Origin: Burkholderia cepacia
GTDB lineage: Bacteria > Pseudomonadota > Gammaproteobacteria > Burkholderiales > Burkholderiaceae
Direction: 5' to 3'
NCBI RefSeq assembly: GCF_001718835.1
Contig: NZ_CP013443.1
Location: 744,001-808,000 of the forward strand
Length of the DNA stretch: 64,000 nucleotides
Under the pieces are notes generated by a model, which saw nothing but the letters and a program-made list of their open reading frames with translations, did no database searches and was not told where the DNA came from. The position numbers and the translations under genes are program-made. How positions within the stretch are numbered: the first letter of the stretch is position 1; each line of letters begins with the position of its first letter. Positions 8,203 to 16,536 of this stretch are shown piece after piece.

Positions 8203-10518
8203 ATGCCTGTGTCACCACGCCGTTCCCCCGCTGCCGTTGCCGATTCCGCCGATCCGTTCGACGCGGAGGATGCCGCGCCGCCCTCGCCCCGCACGGGGGC
8301 GCGCCGCGCGGCGCCGCGTCGCGGCGCCGACGGCAGGCTCGCGCAGCCGGCGGCCGCCGCGCCCGACGTGACGGCCGAGCCTGCTGCATCGGAGCCGGCC
8401 GCGTCCGCGCCTGAGCCGGCCGCGCCGAAGCGCAAGAAGGCCGCGGCCGACAAGCCCGTGAAGACCGTCGACAAGCTCGCAAAGCTCGGCCTCACGCGCT
8501 CGATCGATCTCGTGCTGCATCTGCCGATGCGCTACGAGGACGAAACCACGCTCACGCCGATCGGCGAGCTGCTGCCGGGCGGCATCGCGCAGACCGAAGG
8601 GGTCGTGTTCGACAACGAGGTCGCGTATCGCCCGCGCCGCCAGCTCGTCGTGAAGATCCAGGACGACGACGGCGAGCAGCTCGTGCTGCGCTTCCTGAAT
8701 TTCTACGGCTCGCAGGTCAAGCAGATGGCCGTCGGCCAGCGGCTGCGCGTGCGCGGCGACGTGCGCGGCGGCTTCTTCGGGTTGGAGATGGTGCATCCGG
8801 CGGTGCGCGTCGTCGAAGCCGATGCGCCGCTGCCGCAGGTGCTCACGCCCGTCTATCCGAGCACGGCCGGCGTGTCGCAGGCGTACCTGCGCAAGGCGAT
8901 CGAGAACGCGGTGGAACGCACGCCGCTGCCCGAACTGCTGCCGCCCGAGATCCAGCGCGACTACCTGAAGCCGCTCGACGTGCCGACGCTCGAGCAGGCG
9001 GTGCGCATCCTGCACCACCCGCGCGTCGATTCCGACGAAGCCGCGCTGATGGACGGCTCGCATCCGGCGTGGACGCGCATCAAGTTCGAGGAGCTGCTCG
9101 CGCAGCAGCTGTCGCTCAAGCGCGCGCACGAGGAGCGCCGCACGCGTGCGGCGCCCGCGATGCCGCGCCGCACCGCGAGCGATGCCGATGCGCTGACGAC
9201 CCGGCTCTATGCCGCGCTGCCGTTCACGCTGACGGGCGCGCAGGCGCGCGTCGTCGACGAGATCGCGCGCGACCTCACGCTCGCGCACCCGATGCAGCGC
9301 CTGCTGCAGGGCGACGTCGGCAGCGGCAAGACGGTGGTCGCGGCGCTGGCCGCCACGCAGGCGATCGACGCCGGCTACCAGGCCGCGCTGATGGCGCCCA
9401 CCGAAATTCTCGCGGAGCAACACGCGCGCAAGCTGCGCGCGTGGCTCGAGCCGCTCGGCGTCACGGTTGCGTGGCTCGCGGGCAGCCTGAAGGCGAAAGA
9501 GAAGCGCGCGGCGATCGAGGCGGCCGCGCTCGGCACCGCGCAGCTCGTGATCGGCACGCACGCGATCATCCAGGACACGGTCGAATTCGCACGGCTCGGC
9601 CTCGTGATCGTCGACGAGCAGCACCGCTTCGGCGTCGAGCAGCGGCTCGCGCTGCGGGCCAAGGCCGCGAACGCGGCCAACGGCGCGCGCGACTTCCAGC
9701 CGCACCAGCTGATGATGTCGGCCACGCCGATTCCGCGCACGCTCGCGATGACGTATTACGCGGATCTCGAGGTTTCGACGATCGACGAGCTGCCGCCGGG
9801 CCGCACGCCGGTGCTGACGCGCCTCGTCGGCGATGCGCGGCGCGAGGAGGTGATCGCCCGCGTGCGCGAGGCCGCGCTGACCGGGCGCCAGGTGTACTGG
9901 GTGTGCCCGCTGATCGAGGAAAGCGAGACGCTGCAGCTGCAGACGGCCGTCGAGACTTACGAGACGCTGGCCGCCGCGCTCCCGGAGCTGAAGGTCGGGC
10001 TCGTGCACGGCCGGCTGTCGCCGGCCGACAAGGCGGCCGTGATGGAAGCGTTCACGCGCAACGACGTGCAGCTGCTCGTCGCGACGACCGTGATCGAGGT
10101 CGGCGTCGACGTGCCGAACGCGTCGCTGATGGTGATCGAGCACGCGGAGCGCTTCGGCCTCGCGCAGCTGCACCAGTTGCGCGGCCGGGTCGGGCGCGGC
10201 ACCGCGGCGTCGGTATGCGTGCTGCTGTACACGGGGCCGCTGTCGCTCACCGGCCGCGAACGGCTGAAGACGATGCGCGAGACGACCGACGGCTTCGAGA
10301 TCGCGCGGCGCGACCTCGAGATCCGCGGTCCCGGCGAATTCCTCGGCGCGCGCCAGTCGGGCGCGGCGATGCTGCGCTTCGCGAACCTCGAGACCGACGG
10401 CTGGCTGATCGATCCGGCCCGCGAAGCCGCGACGCGGCTGATTGCCGCGTATCCCGAAATCGTCACGCAGCATCTCGCGCGCTGGCTCGGCGCGCGGGAG
10501 CAGTACCTGAAGGCTTGA
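8203..10518 (+). CDS. recG: ATP-dependent DNA helicase RecG
   Basis: RecG is a superfamily-2 helicase that remodels stalled replication forks and branched recombination intermediates. The protein has 771 residues. The first ~85 are an Ala/Pro/Arg-rich low-complexity extension missing from the E. coli protein (693). A wedge/OB domain follows (LVLRFLNFYGSQVKQM). The helicase core has Walker A GDVGSGKT near residue 371, DEQH near 470, the SATPIPRT motif, and a C-terminal domain with QLRGRVGRG. A start within the extension rather than at 8203 is possible. It is divergent from queA. Confidence 0.95.
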   Translation: MPVSPRRSPAAVADSADPFDAEDAAPPSPRTGARRAAPRRGADGRLAQPAAAAPDVTAEPAASEPAASAPEPAAPKRKKAAADKPVKTVDKLAKLGLTRSIDLVLHLPMRYEDETTLTPIGELLPGGIAQTEGVVFDNEVAYRPRRQLVVKIQDDDGEQLVLRFLNFYGSQVKQMAVGQRLRVRGDVRGGFFGLEMVHPAVRVVEADAPLPQVLTPVYPSTAGVSQAYLRKAIENAVERTPLPELLPPEIQRDYLKPLDVPTLEQAVRILHHPRVDSDEAALMDGSHPAWTRIKFEELLAQQLSLKRAHEERRTRAAPAMPRRTASDADALTTRLYAALPFTLTGAQARVVDEIARDLTLAHPMQRLLQGDVGSGKTVVAALAATQAIDAGYQAALMAPTEILAEQHARKLRAWLEPLGVTVAWLAGSLKAKEKRAAIEAAALGTAQLVIGTHAIIQDTVEFARLGLVIVDEQHRFGVEQRLALRAKAANAANGARDFQPHQLMMSATPIPRTLAMTYYADLEVSTIDELPPGRTPVLTRLVGDARREEVIARVREAALTGRQVYWVCPLIEESETLQLQTAVETYETLAAALPELKVGLVHGRLSPADKAAVMEAFTRNDVQLLVATTVIEVGVDVPNASLMVIEHAERFGLAQLHQLRGRVGRGTAASVCVLLYTGPLSLTGRERLKTMRETTDGFEIARRDLEIRGPGEFLGARQSGAAMLRFANLETDGWLIDPAREAATRLIAAYPEIVTQHLARWLGAREQYLKA

Positions 10519-10576
10519 TCCGCGGGTTGGGGCCGGATCCGGAATCGCCGTTCGACGCATTCCGATGCAGAGAAAC

Positions 10577-10606
10577 TTGGCGAACCGGTGTCACAGGGTG
10601 TATAAA
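10577..10606 (+). promoter_or_regulatory. Probable oxyR promoter
   Basis: TTGGCG (10577-10582) and TATAAA (10601-10606) are 18 bp apart, about 40 bp before the oxyR start. A CTATCG-containing AT-rich stretch at 10613-10630 resembles the half-sites seen before katG and could allow autoregulation (inference). Confidence 0.55.
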
Positions 10607-10643
10607 TTAAACCTATCGCTTGTATATCTCTGATTGACCCACA

Positions 10644-11603
10644 ATGACGCTGACTGAATTGAAATACATCGTCGCGGTCGCGCGCGAACGGCATTTCGGC
10701 CGCGCGGCCGAAGCATGCTTCGTGAGCCAGCCGACGCTGTCGGTGGCGATCAAGAAGCTCGAAGACGAGCTGAACGTGCAGATTTTCGAGCGCGGCGCGA
10801 GCGAAGTGAGCGTGACGCCGATCGGTGACCAGATCGTCACGCAGGCGCAGCGCGTACTCGAGCAGACTTTCGCGATCAAGGAGATCGCGAAGCAGGGCAA
10901 GGATCCGCTGGTCGGCCCGTTCCGCCTCGGCGTGATCTACACGATCGGGCCGTACCTGCTGCCGACGCTCGTCAAGCAGATGATCCAGCGTGTCCCGCAG
11001 ATGCCGCTGATGCTGCAGGAAAACTACACGCTCAAGCTGCTCGAACTGCTGAAGCAGGGCGAGATCGACGCCGCGATCATGGCGCTGCCGTTCCCGGAAA
11101 CCGGCCTGATGGTGCGCCCGCTGTACGACGAGCCGTTCGTCGTCGCGCTGCCCGCCGGCCACCCGTGGGAGAAGCGCGACGAAATCGACGCCGAGGACCT
11201 GAAGCAGGAAACCATGCTGCTGCTCGGCAACGGTCACTGCTTCCGCGATCACGTGCTCGGCGTGTGCCCGGAGCTGATGCGCTTCTCGCAGACGGCCGAC
11301 GGCATCCAGAAGACCTTCGAGGGCTCGTCGCTCGAGACGATCCGCCACATGGTCGCGAGCGGCGTCGGCATCACGGTGCTGCCGCGCATGTCGGTTGCCG
11401 AGATCGGCCCGCGCGCGAACGGCCCCGACGCCGAACTGCTGTCGTACGTGCCGTTCAACGAGCCGGTGCCCGACCGCCGCGTGGTGCTCGTATGGCGCAA
11501 GAGCTTCACGCGGATGCCCGCGATCGACGCGATCAGCGACGCGATTTCCGCCTGCGAGCTGCCGGGTGTCGCGAAGCTCGACATGCCGGCGACGATGAAC
11601 TGA
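10644..11603 (+). CDS. oxyR: Hydrogen peroxide-sensing LysR-type regulator OxyR
   Basis: OxyR is the peroxide-responsive activator. The 319-residue protein starts with the LysR helix-turn-helix (residues ~1-60; FGRAAEACFVSQPTLSVAIKKLE) and carries both redox-sensing cysteines at C199 and C208 in the motif HCFRDHVLGVC. This spacing allows the regulatory disulfide known from E. coli OxyR. katG follows on the same strand and is the expected main target. A rho-independent terminator separates the two, so katG is transcribed from its own promoter. Confidence 0.97.
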   Translation: MTLTELKYIVAVARERHFGRAAEACFVSQPTLSVAIKKLEDELNVQIFERGASEVSVTPIGDQIVTQAQRVLEQTFAIKEIAKQGKDPLVGPFRLGVIYTIGPYLLPTLVKQMIQRVPQMPLMLQENYTLKLLELLKQGEIDAAIMALPFPETGLMVRPLYDEPFVVALPAGHPWEKRDEIDAEDLKQETMLLLGNGHCFRDHVLGVCPELMRFSQTADGIQKTFEGSSLETIRHMVASGVGITVLPRMSVAEIGPRANGPDAELLSYVPFNEPVPDRRVVLVWRKSFTRMPAIDAISDAISACELPGVAKLDMPATMN

Positions 11604-11633
11604 TCAGGCGCGGCCTGTGGTCGCAGTTCGGGG

Positions 11634-11661
11634 ACGGGGCCTTGCGGCCCCGTTTATTTTT
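11634..11661 (+). terminator. oxyR terminator
   Basis: The stem ACGGGGCC / GGCCCCGT has a TTGC loop and is followed by TTTATTTTT, 31 nt after the oxyR stop. Confidence 0.85.
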
Positions 11662-11663
11662 GC

Positions 11664-11718
11664 CTATCGTATAGATGAAATTTATTGATTTCAAAAAATC
11701 AATAGCGAAATATAGAAT
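11664..11718 (+). promoter_or_regulatory. katG promoter region with OxyR-type operator
   Basis: This AT-rich block contains CTATcgtATAG (11664-11674). It also contains ATAGATGAAATTTAT (11671-11685), which fits one half of the OxyR consensus ATAGnTnnnAnCTAT with a single C-to-T change. A perfect LysR-type dyad, ATTGATT-N6-AATCAAT, lies at 11684-11703, and further ATAG steps start at 11702 and 11712. TTTCAA (11689-11694) and TAGAAT (11713-11718), 18 bp apart, can serve as -35 and -10, so the operator would overlap the -35 as expected for an activator contacting RNA polymerase. Confidence 0.6.
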
Positions 11719-11787
11719 CCTTCGCATGGATCGAGCGGCGTTGCGCACCGGTCTGCACGTTGAGTGCAAGCGTCAAAGGAGGATGTC

Positions 11788-11925
11788 ATGATGCGGTCGG
11801 TATTGCAGCATGCGCAGCGGAACATCCCGCCGCGCGGGAAGGTCTTCGATCGCGCCCGGGCCGCGATCCGGCGCTTGCGCCCGATTGCGTTCGCGTACCT
11901 GGCGCAGCGCACGTACGGCGGCTGA
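11788..11925 (+). CDS. 45-codon small ORF in the katG leader
   Basis: An ATG at 11788 is preceded by AAAGGAGGA (11775-11783), the strongest ribosome binding site seen in this area. The ORF encodes 45 residues, rich in Arg and Ala, with a basic central part (DRARAAIRRLRP) and no Cys, signal peptide or TM segment. It lies between the OxyR-type promoter and katG, so it should be on the same transcript and peroxide-induced. I do not recognise the product. It could be a real small protein, or a translated leader whose translation affects downstream RNA folding. Confidence 0.5.
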   Translation: MMRSVLQHAQRNIPPRGKVFDRARAAIRRLRPIAFAYLAQRTYGG

Positions 11926-11971
11926 ACGCGCGCCCAGCCTGGCATCGATTCCGGCATCACCGTAGTACACG

Positions 11972-12048
11972 GGAGAGGGTCTCCTGTTTTTTTCCCCGCA
12001 GTGACCGTCCGCCGACGGCGCCCGGCTTCCGGGCCGAGCAGGCGGACG
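11972..12048 (+). promoter_or_regulatory. Two stem-loops in the katG leader
   Basis: The first, GGAGA-ggg-TCTCC (11972-11984), is followed by TG and seven Ts, so it resembles a weak terminator. The second has an 8-bp outer stem, CGTCCGCC (12006-12013) with GGCGGACG (12041-12048), and an inner stem, GCCCGG-ctt-CCGGGC (12020-12034). It ends 12 nt before the katG ribosome binding site. Function is unknown; the arrangement would suit transcript attenuation or mRNA stabilisation. Confidence 0.4.
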
Positions 12049-12071
12049 CAGATGATCATAGGAGAAGACGC

Positions 12072-14258
12072 ATGTCGACTGAAAGCAAGTGCCCGTTCAA
12101 CCACACCGCTGGTGGCGGCACGACGAACAAGGACTGGTGGCCGAATCAGCTCAACCTGAACATCCTGCACCGGCATTCGGCGCTGTCCGATCCGATGGAC
12201 AAGGATTTCGACTACGCGGAGGCGTTCAAGAAGCTGGATCTCGCTGCGGTGAAGAAAGACCTGCACGCGCTGATGACGATGTCGCAGGACTGGTGGCCGG
12301 CCGACTTCGGCCATTACGGCGGCCTGTTCATCCGCATGGCCTGGCACAGCGCCGGCACGTACCGCACGGCCGACGGCCGCGGCGGCGCGGGCGGCGGGCA
12401 GCAGCGCTTCGCGCCGCTCAACAGCTGGCCGGACAACGTCAGCCTCGACAAGGCGCGCCGGCTGCTGTGGCCGATCAAGCAGAAGTACGGCCGCAACATC
12501 TCGTGGGCCGACCTGCTGATCCTGACCGGCAACGTCGCGCTCGAATCGATGGGCTTCAAGACGTTCGGTTACGCCGGCGGCCGCGTCGACACGTGGGAAC
12601 CGGACGATGTGTACTGGGGTTCGGAAAAGATCTGGCTGGAACTGAGCGGCGGCCCGAACAGCCGCTACACGGGCAAGCGTGAGCTCGAAAGCCCGCTCGC
12701 CGCCGTGCAGATGGGCCTCATCTACGTGAACCCGGAAGGCCCGGACGGCAACCCCGACCCGGTCGCTGCCGCGCATGACATCCGCGAGACGTTCGCGCGC
12801 ATGGCGATGAACGACGAAGAGACGGTCGCGCTGATCGCGGGCGGCCATACGTTCGGCAAGACGCACGGTGCCGGTCCGGCGTCGAACGTCGGCCCCGAGC
12901 CGGAAGCCGCGGGCCTCGAGGAGCAGGGTCTCGGCTGGAAGAGCACGTTCGGCACGGGCAAGGGCAAGGACGCGATCACGAGCGGCCTCGAAGTCACGTG
13001 GACGTCGACGCCGACGCAGTGGAGCAACGACTTCTTCAAGCACCTGTTCAGCTACGAGTGGGAGCTCACGAAGAGCCCGGCCGGCGCGCACCAGTGGGTC
13101 GCGAAGGACGCCGGCGAAGTGATTCCCGATGCGTACGACGCGTCGAAGAAGCATCGCCCGACGATGCTGACGACCGACCTGTCGCTGCGTTTCGATCCCG
13201 CCTACGAGAAGATCTCGCGCCGTTTCTACGAGAACCCGGCCGAGTTCGCCGACGCGTTCGCGCGCGCCTGGTTCAAGCTCACGCACCGCGACATGGGCCC
13301 GCGCTCCCGTTATCTCGGCCCGGAAGTGCCGGCTGAGGCGCTGCTGTGGCAAGACCCGGTTCCGGCCGTCGACCACGAGCTGATCGACGACGCCGATGCG
13401 GCCGCCCTGAAGGCGAAGGTGCTGGCAACGGGCCTGTCGGTGTCGCAGCTCGTGTCGACCGCATGGGCGTCGGCCGCGACGTTCCGCGGGTCGGACAAGC
13501 GCGGCGGCGCGAACGGTGCGCGTATCCGCCTGGCGCCGCAGAAGGACTGGGAAGTGAACCGTCCGGCTGAACTCGCGAAGGTGCTCGCGACGCTCGAAGG
13601 CGTGCAGAACGCGTTCAACGACGCGCAGACGGGCGGCAAGAAGGTATCGCTTGCCGACCTGATCGTGCTGGCCGGTGCGGCCGGCGTCGAGCAGGCCGCG
13701 AAGAACGCGGGCGTCGCGGTGACGGTGCCGTTCGCACCGGGCCGTGCGGATGCATCGCAGGAACAGACCGACATCGAAGCGATGGCCGTGCTCGAGCCGG
13801 TCGCGGACGGCTTCCGCAACTACGTGAAGGGCAAGTACCGGGTGCCGGCCGAGGCGCTGCTGGTCGACAAGGCGCAACTGCTGACGCTGAGCGCGCCCGA
13901 GATGACGGTGCTCGTCGGCGGCCTGCGCGTGCTCGGCGCGAACGTCGGGCAGAGCGCGCATGGCGTGTTCACCGACCGTCCGGAAGCGCTGACCAACGAC
14001 TTTTTCGTGAACCTGCTCGACATGGGCACGGAATGGAAGCCGGTGTCGGCCGCGAACGACGTGTTCGAAGGGCGCGATCGCGCGACGGGCAAGGTGAAGT
14101 GGACCGGCACGCGCGTCGACCTGATCTTCGGCTCGCATGCGCAGCTGCGTGCGCTGGCCGAGGTGTACGGCAGCGCGGATGCGAAGGAGAAGTTCGCACG
14201 CGACTTCGTCGCGGCCTGGAACAAGGTGATGAACCTCGACCGCTTCGACCTCGCGTAA
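12072..14258 (+). CDS. katG: Catalase-peroxidase KatG
   Basis: KatG is a bifunctional haem enzyme that destroys hydrogen peroxide. The 728-residue protein has the duplicated class I peroxidase layout. The distal haem pocket is R88, W91 and H92 (RMAWHSAGTYR), the proximal ligand is H259 (GGHTFGKTHG), and the catalase-specific crosslink residues are W91, Y218 and M244, all present. The ATG at 12072 is preceded by GGAGAA. The reading frame extends upstream, but the added sequence is unlike the family. It lies downstream of oxyR, an OxyR-type operator and a long structured leader of about 345 nt. Confidence 0.98.
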   Translation: MSTESKCPFNHTAGGGTTNKDWWPNQLNLNILHRHSALSDPMDKDFDYAEAFKKLDLAAVKKDLHALMTMSQDWWPADFGHYGGLFIRMAWHSAGTYRTADGRGGAGGGQQRFAPLNSWPDNVSLDKARRLLWPIKQKYGRNISWADLLILTGNVALESMGFKTFGYAGGRVDTWEPDDVYWGSEKIWLELSGGPNSRYTGKRELESPLAAVQMGLIYVNPEGPDGNPDPVAAAHDIRETFARMAMNDEETVALIAGGHTFGKTHGAGPASNVGPEPEAAGLEEQGLGWKSTFGTGKGKDAITSGLEVTWTSTPTQWSNDFFKHLFSYEWELTKSPAGAHQWVAKDAGEVIPDAYDASKKHRPTMLTTDLSLRFDPAYEKISRRFYENPAEFADAFARAWFKLTHRDMGPRSRYLGPEVPAEALLWQDPVPAVDHELIDDADAAALKAKVLATGLSVSQLVSTAWASAATFRGSDKRGGANGARIRLAPQKDWEVNRPAELAKVLATLEGVQNAFNDAQTGGKKVSLADLIVLAGAAGVEQAAKNAGVAVTVPFAPGRADASQEQTDIEAMAVLEPVADGFRNYVKGKYRVPAEALLVDKAQLLTLSAPEMTVLVGGLRVLGANVGQSAHGVFTDRPEALTNDFFVNLLDMGTEWKPVSAANDVFEGRDRATGKVKWTGTRVDLIFGSHAQLRALAEVYGSADAKEKFARDFVAAWNKVMNLDRFDLA

Positions 14259-14301
14259 TCGCGACGCCTCGCTGTTGACGCACTGACGGCGGGTAACGGG
14301 G

Positions 14302-14330
14302 AAACGGCCGGTCGCGAGACCGGCCGTTTT
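14302..14330 (+). terminator. katG terminator
   Basis: The stem AAACGGCCGGTC / GACCGGCCGTTT with a GCGA tetraloop is followed by T, 43 nt after katG. Confidence 0.85.
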
Positions 14331-14376
14331 CGTCTGACGGATGGATTTTGTCGTTCTGTTTGAAGGAGTCACGATC

Positions 14377-14541
14377 ATGACCCAATTGATGATGGATATG
14401 CGCGTCGCGCTCGCCGCGCCGGTGACGCGCGCGCCCGCGGCCGCGCTGCGGCGCTTCGTCGGCTTCGCGATCGCCGGCAGCGGCGCGGCCGTGCTGGTCG
14501 CGCAGGCGCTGCACCACGTCGCCGCCGTCGCGGCCGGTTGA
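14377..14541 (+). CDS. Small hypothetical protein with one TM helix (54 aa)
   Basis: The ATG at 14377 has a good ribosome binding site (GAAGGAG at 14362-14368). The product has 54 residues: a Met-rich start (MTQLMMDMRVALAAP), a short basic stretch, then a hydrophobic segment (FVGFAIAGSGAAVLVAQAL) and a His-His near the end. It is probably a small membrane protein. It lies between the katG terminator and the ubiA promoter and has no clear partner. An in-frame ATG at 14341 lacks a ribosome binding site. Function unknown. Confidence 0.55.
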   Translation: MTQLMMDMRVALAAPVTRAPAAALRRFVGFAIAGSGAAVLVAQALHHVAAVAAG

Positions 14542-14617
14542 GCGCGCGAGCCCGTTTCGCTCGAGAGGGCCGTTCACGATCCCCGCTGCGCGGGCGCCGG
14601 CCGCGGGCCGCCCCGAC

Positions 14618-14647
14618 ATGACGCGAAGCATCGCTCGGCTCTAAAAT
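14618..14647 (+). promoter_or_regulatory. ubiA promoter
   Basis: ATGACG (14618-14623) and TAAAAT (14642-14647) are separated by 18 bp. The -10 covers the ATG at 14646, which rules that codon out as the ubiA start and supports 14676. Confidence 0.5.
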
Positions 14648-14675
14648 GCCGGGGTTATCTTCCCGGTGCCTCGCC

Positions 14676-15539
14676 ATGCTTGCCCGCTTTCCCCTGTATC
14701 TGCGGCTCGTCCGGATGGACAAGCCGATCGGCAGCCTGCTGCTGCTGTGGCCGACGCTCAACGCGCTGTGGATCGCGTCCGACGGCCATCCGCGCTGGCC
14801 GCTGCTCGTGATCTTCTCGCTCGGTACGCTGCTGATGCGCTCGGCCGGCTGCGCGATGAACGACTACGCCGACCGCGATTTCGACCGCCACGTGAAGCGC
14901 ACGGCCGACCGGCCGCTGACGTCGGGCAAGATCCGCGCGTGGGAAGCCGTTGCGATCGCCGTCGGGCTCGCATTCATCTCGTTCCTGCTGATCCTGCCGC
15001 TCAATACGCTGACGAAGGAACTGTCCGTCGTCGCGCTGTTCGTCGCGGGCTCGTATCCGTTCATGAAGCGTTTCTTCGCGATTCCGCAGGCGTATCTCGG
15101 CATCGCGTTCGGCTTCGGCATTCCGATGGCGTTCGCGGCCGTGCAGGACACGGTGCCGACGATCGCGTGGGTGATGCTGGTCGCGAACATTTTCTGGTCG
15201 GTCGCGTACGACACCGAATACGCGATGGTCGATCGCGACGACGACATCAAGATCGGGATCCGTACGTCCGCGCTGACGTTCGGCCGCTTCGACGTCGCGG
15301 CCGTGATGGCGTGTTATGCGGCGACGCTCGGCATCTACGTGTGGATCGGCGTGACGCTCGGCTTCGGCCTCGCGTACTGGGCCGGCTGGGCGGCGGCGGT
15401 CGGCTGTGCGCTGTATCACTACACGCTGATCAAGGGCCGCGAGCGGATGCCGTGCTTCGCCGCGTTCCGGCACAACAACTGGCTCGGCGGCGTGCTGTTC
15501 GCGGGGATCGCCGCGCATTACGCGGTGGCCGGGCTCTGA
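14676..15539 (+). CDS. ubiA: 4-hydroxybenzoate octaprenyltransferase
   Basis: UbiA attaches the polyprenyl tail to 4-hydroxybenzoate in ubiquinone synthesis, in the inner membrane. The 287-residue polytopic protein begins MLARFPLYLRLVRMDKPIGSLLLLWPTLNALW. It carries both Asp-rich, Mg-diphosphate-binding motifs: NDYADRDFDRHVKRT in the first half and DTEYAMVDRDDDIKIGI in the second. The ATG at 14676 is chosen over 14646 because the -10 element overlaps the latter. The gene is flanked by its own promoter and terminator. Confidence 0.96.
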   Translation: MLARFPLYLRLVRMDKPIGSLLLLWPTLNALWIASDGHPRWPLLVIFSLGTLLMRSAGCAMNDYADRDFDRHVKRTADRPLTSGKIRAWEAVAIAVGLAFISFLLILPLNTLTKELSVVALFVAGSYPFMKRFFAIPQAYLGIAFGFGIPMAFAAVQDTVPTIAWVMLVANIFWSVAYDTEYAMVDRDDDIKIGIRTSALTFGRFDVAAVMACYAATLGIYVWIGVTLGFGLAYWAGWAAAVGCALYHYTLIKGRERMPCFAAFRHNNWLGGVLFAGIAAHYAVAGL

Positions 15540-15579
15540 GCGCCGGTGACGGCGGCGCATCCTGCGCCGGAAAAAGAGC

Positions 15580-15603
15580 AAGCGGCCCGCGGGCCGCTTT
15601 TCT
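15580..15603. terminator. Terminator between ubiA and proC
   Basis: The stem AAGCGGCC / GGCCGCTT has a CGCG loop and is followed by TTTTC. It sits between convergent genes. A second hairpin, GCGCACG-tac-CGTGCGC (15647-15663), lies just after the proC stop. Confidence 0.8.
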
Positions 15604-15672
15604 GTTTGCGCGAAGGGGCGAGCGGGGGGGCGGAGCCGCAACCGCCGCGCACGTACCGTGCGCACGTTCCGT

Positions 15673-16485
15673 TTAATCGCGCCCGAGTTCGTCGCCCATT
15701 TCCTTCGCACGCGCTTCGGCCGCGAGCGCGCCGCGCACGATCGCGTCCTTCACGCCCTGCGCGTCGAACGATGCGAGCGCGGCGGCCGTCGTGCCGCCCT
15801 TCGACGTCACGCGCTCGCGCAGCACGCTCGCCGGCTCGCCCGATTGCGCGGCGAGTTGCGCGGCGCCCGCGAACGTCGCGACCGCGAGCGCGCGGCCCTG
15901 TTCGTCGTTCATGCCGAGCCGGCGCGCGGCCTCCTGCAGCGCTTCGATGAAATAGAACACGTATGCGGGGCCGCTGCCCGAAATGGCCGTGACGGCATCG
16001 AGCTTCGACTCGTCGTCGAACCACACGATCTCGCCGACCGCGCCGAGCACGCTCGACGCGAGTTCGCGGCCCGCCGCATCGACGCCCGGCAGCGCGGCGA
16101 GGCCCGTCACGCCCATGCCGACGAGCGCGGGCGTGTTCGGCATCGTGCGCACGATGCGTGCGTAGTCGCCGAGCCAGCGCGCGAGATCGCTGCCGCGGAT
16201 GCCGGCCGCGATGCTGATCACGAGCTGTGTCTTCAGGTGCGGCGCGAGCGCCTGCGCGACATCCTTCAGCACCTGCGGCTTCACCGCGAGCACGATCGCG
16301 TCGTAGTCGGCGAGCGTCGCGTCGACGGCCACGCCGGTGCGGATGCCGAATTGCTGCGCGGCGCGTGCGCGCACGTCTTCGTTGACGTCGACGGCATACA
16401 GGCCGTCAGCGGCGACGCCGCGCTTGATCAGGCCGCCGATCAGGGCCGCGGCCATGTTGCCGCCGCCGATGAATGCGATTTTCAT
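15673..16485 (-). CDS. proC: Pyrroline-5-carboxylate reductase
   Basis: ProC carries out the last step of proline synthesis, reducing 1-pyrroline-5-carboxylate with NADPH. The 270-residue protein starts MKIAFIGGGNMAAALIGGL, a Rossmann nucleotide-binding site. It contains the family signature around ITAISGSGPAYVFYFIEAL and ends with the substrate-binding SKGGTTAAAL segment. It lies 51 nt downstream of the YggS-type gene, a pairing found in many proteobacteria, and the two probably form one transcript. Confidence 0.97.
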   Translation of the reverse strand: MKIAFIGGGNMAAALIGGLIKRGVAADGLYAVDVNEDVRARAAQQFGIRTGVAVDATLADYDAIVLAVKPQVLKDVAQALAPHLKTQLVISIAAGIRGSDLARWLGDYARIVRTMPNTPALVGMGVTGLAALPGVDAAGRELASSVLGAVGEIVWFDDESKLDAVTAISGSGPAYVFYFIEALQEAARRLGMNDEQGRALAVATFAGAAQLAAQSGEPASVLRERVTSKGGTTAAALASFDAQGVKDAIVRGALAAEARAKEMGDELGRD

Positions 16486-16536
16486 GGTGTTCGATTGAGC
16501 GAGTGAGTGAACGGGAGGGCGGAAAGGGCGCGGCGT

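Noticed and set aside
11691..14378. An 895-codon open frame on the minus strand opposite katG
   Set aside because: It is antisense to a well-conserved gene, rich in Arg/His/Ala, and arises from the high GC third-position bias. Similar very long shadows are opposite secDF, yhdP/glnE (33872-38194) and recG.
14646..14675. A longer ubiA start at 14646
   Set aside because: The -10 element TAAAAT overlaps this codon, so it would not be on the transcript.
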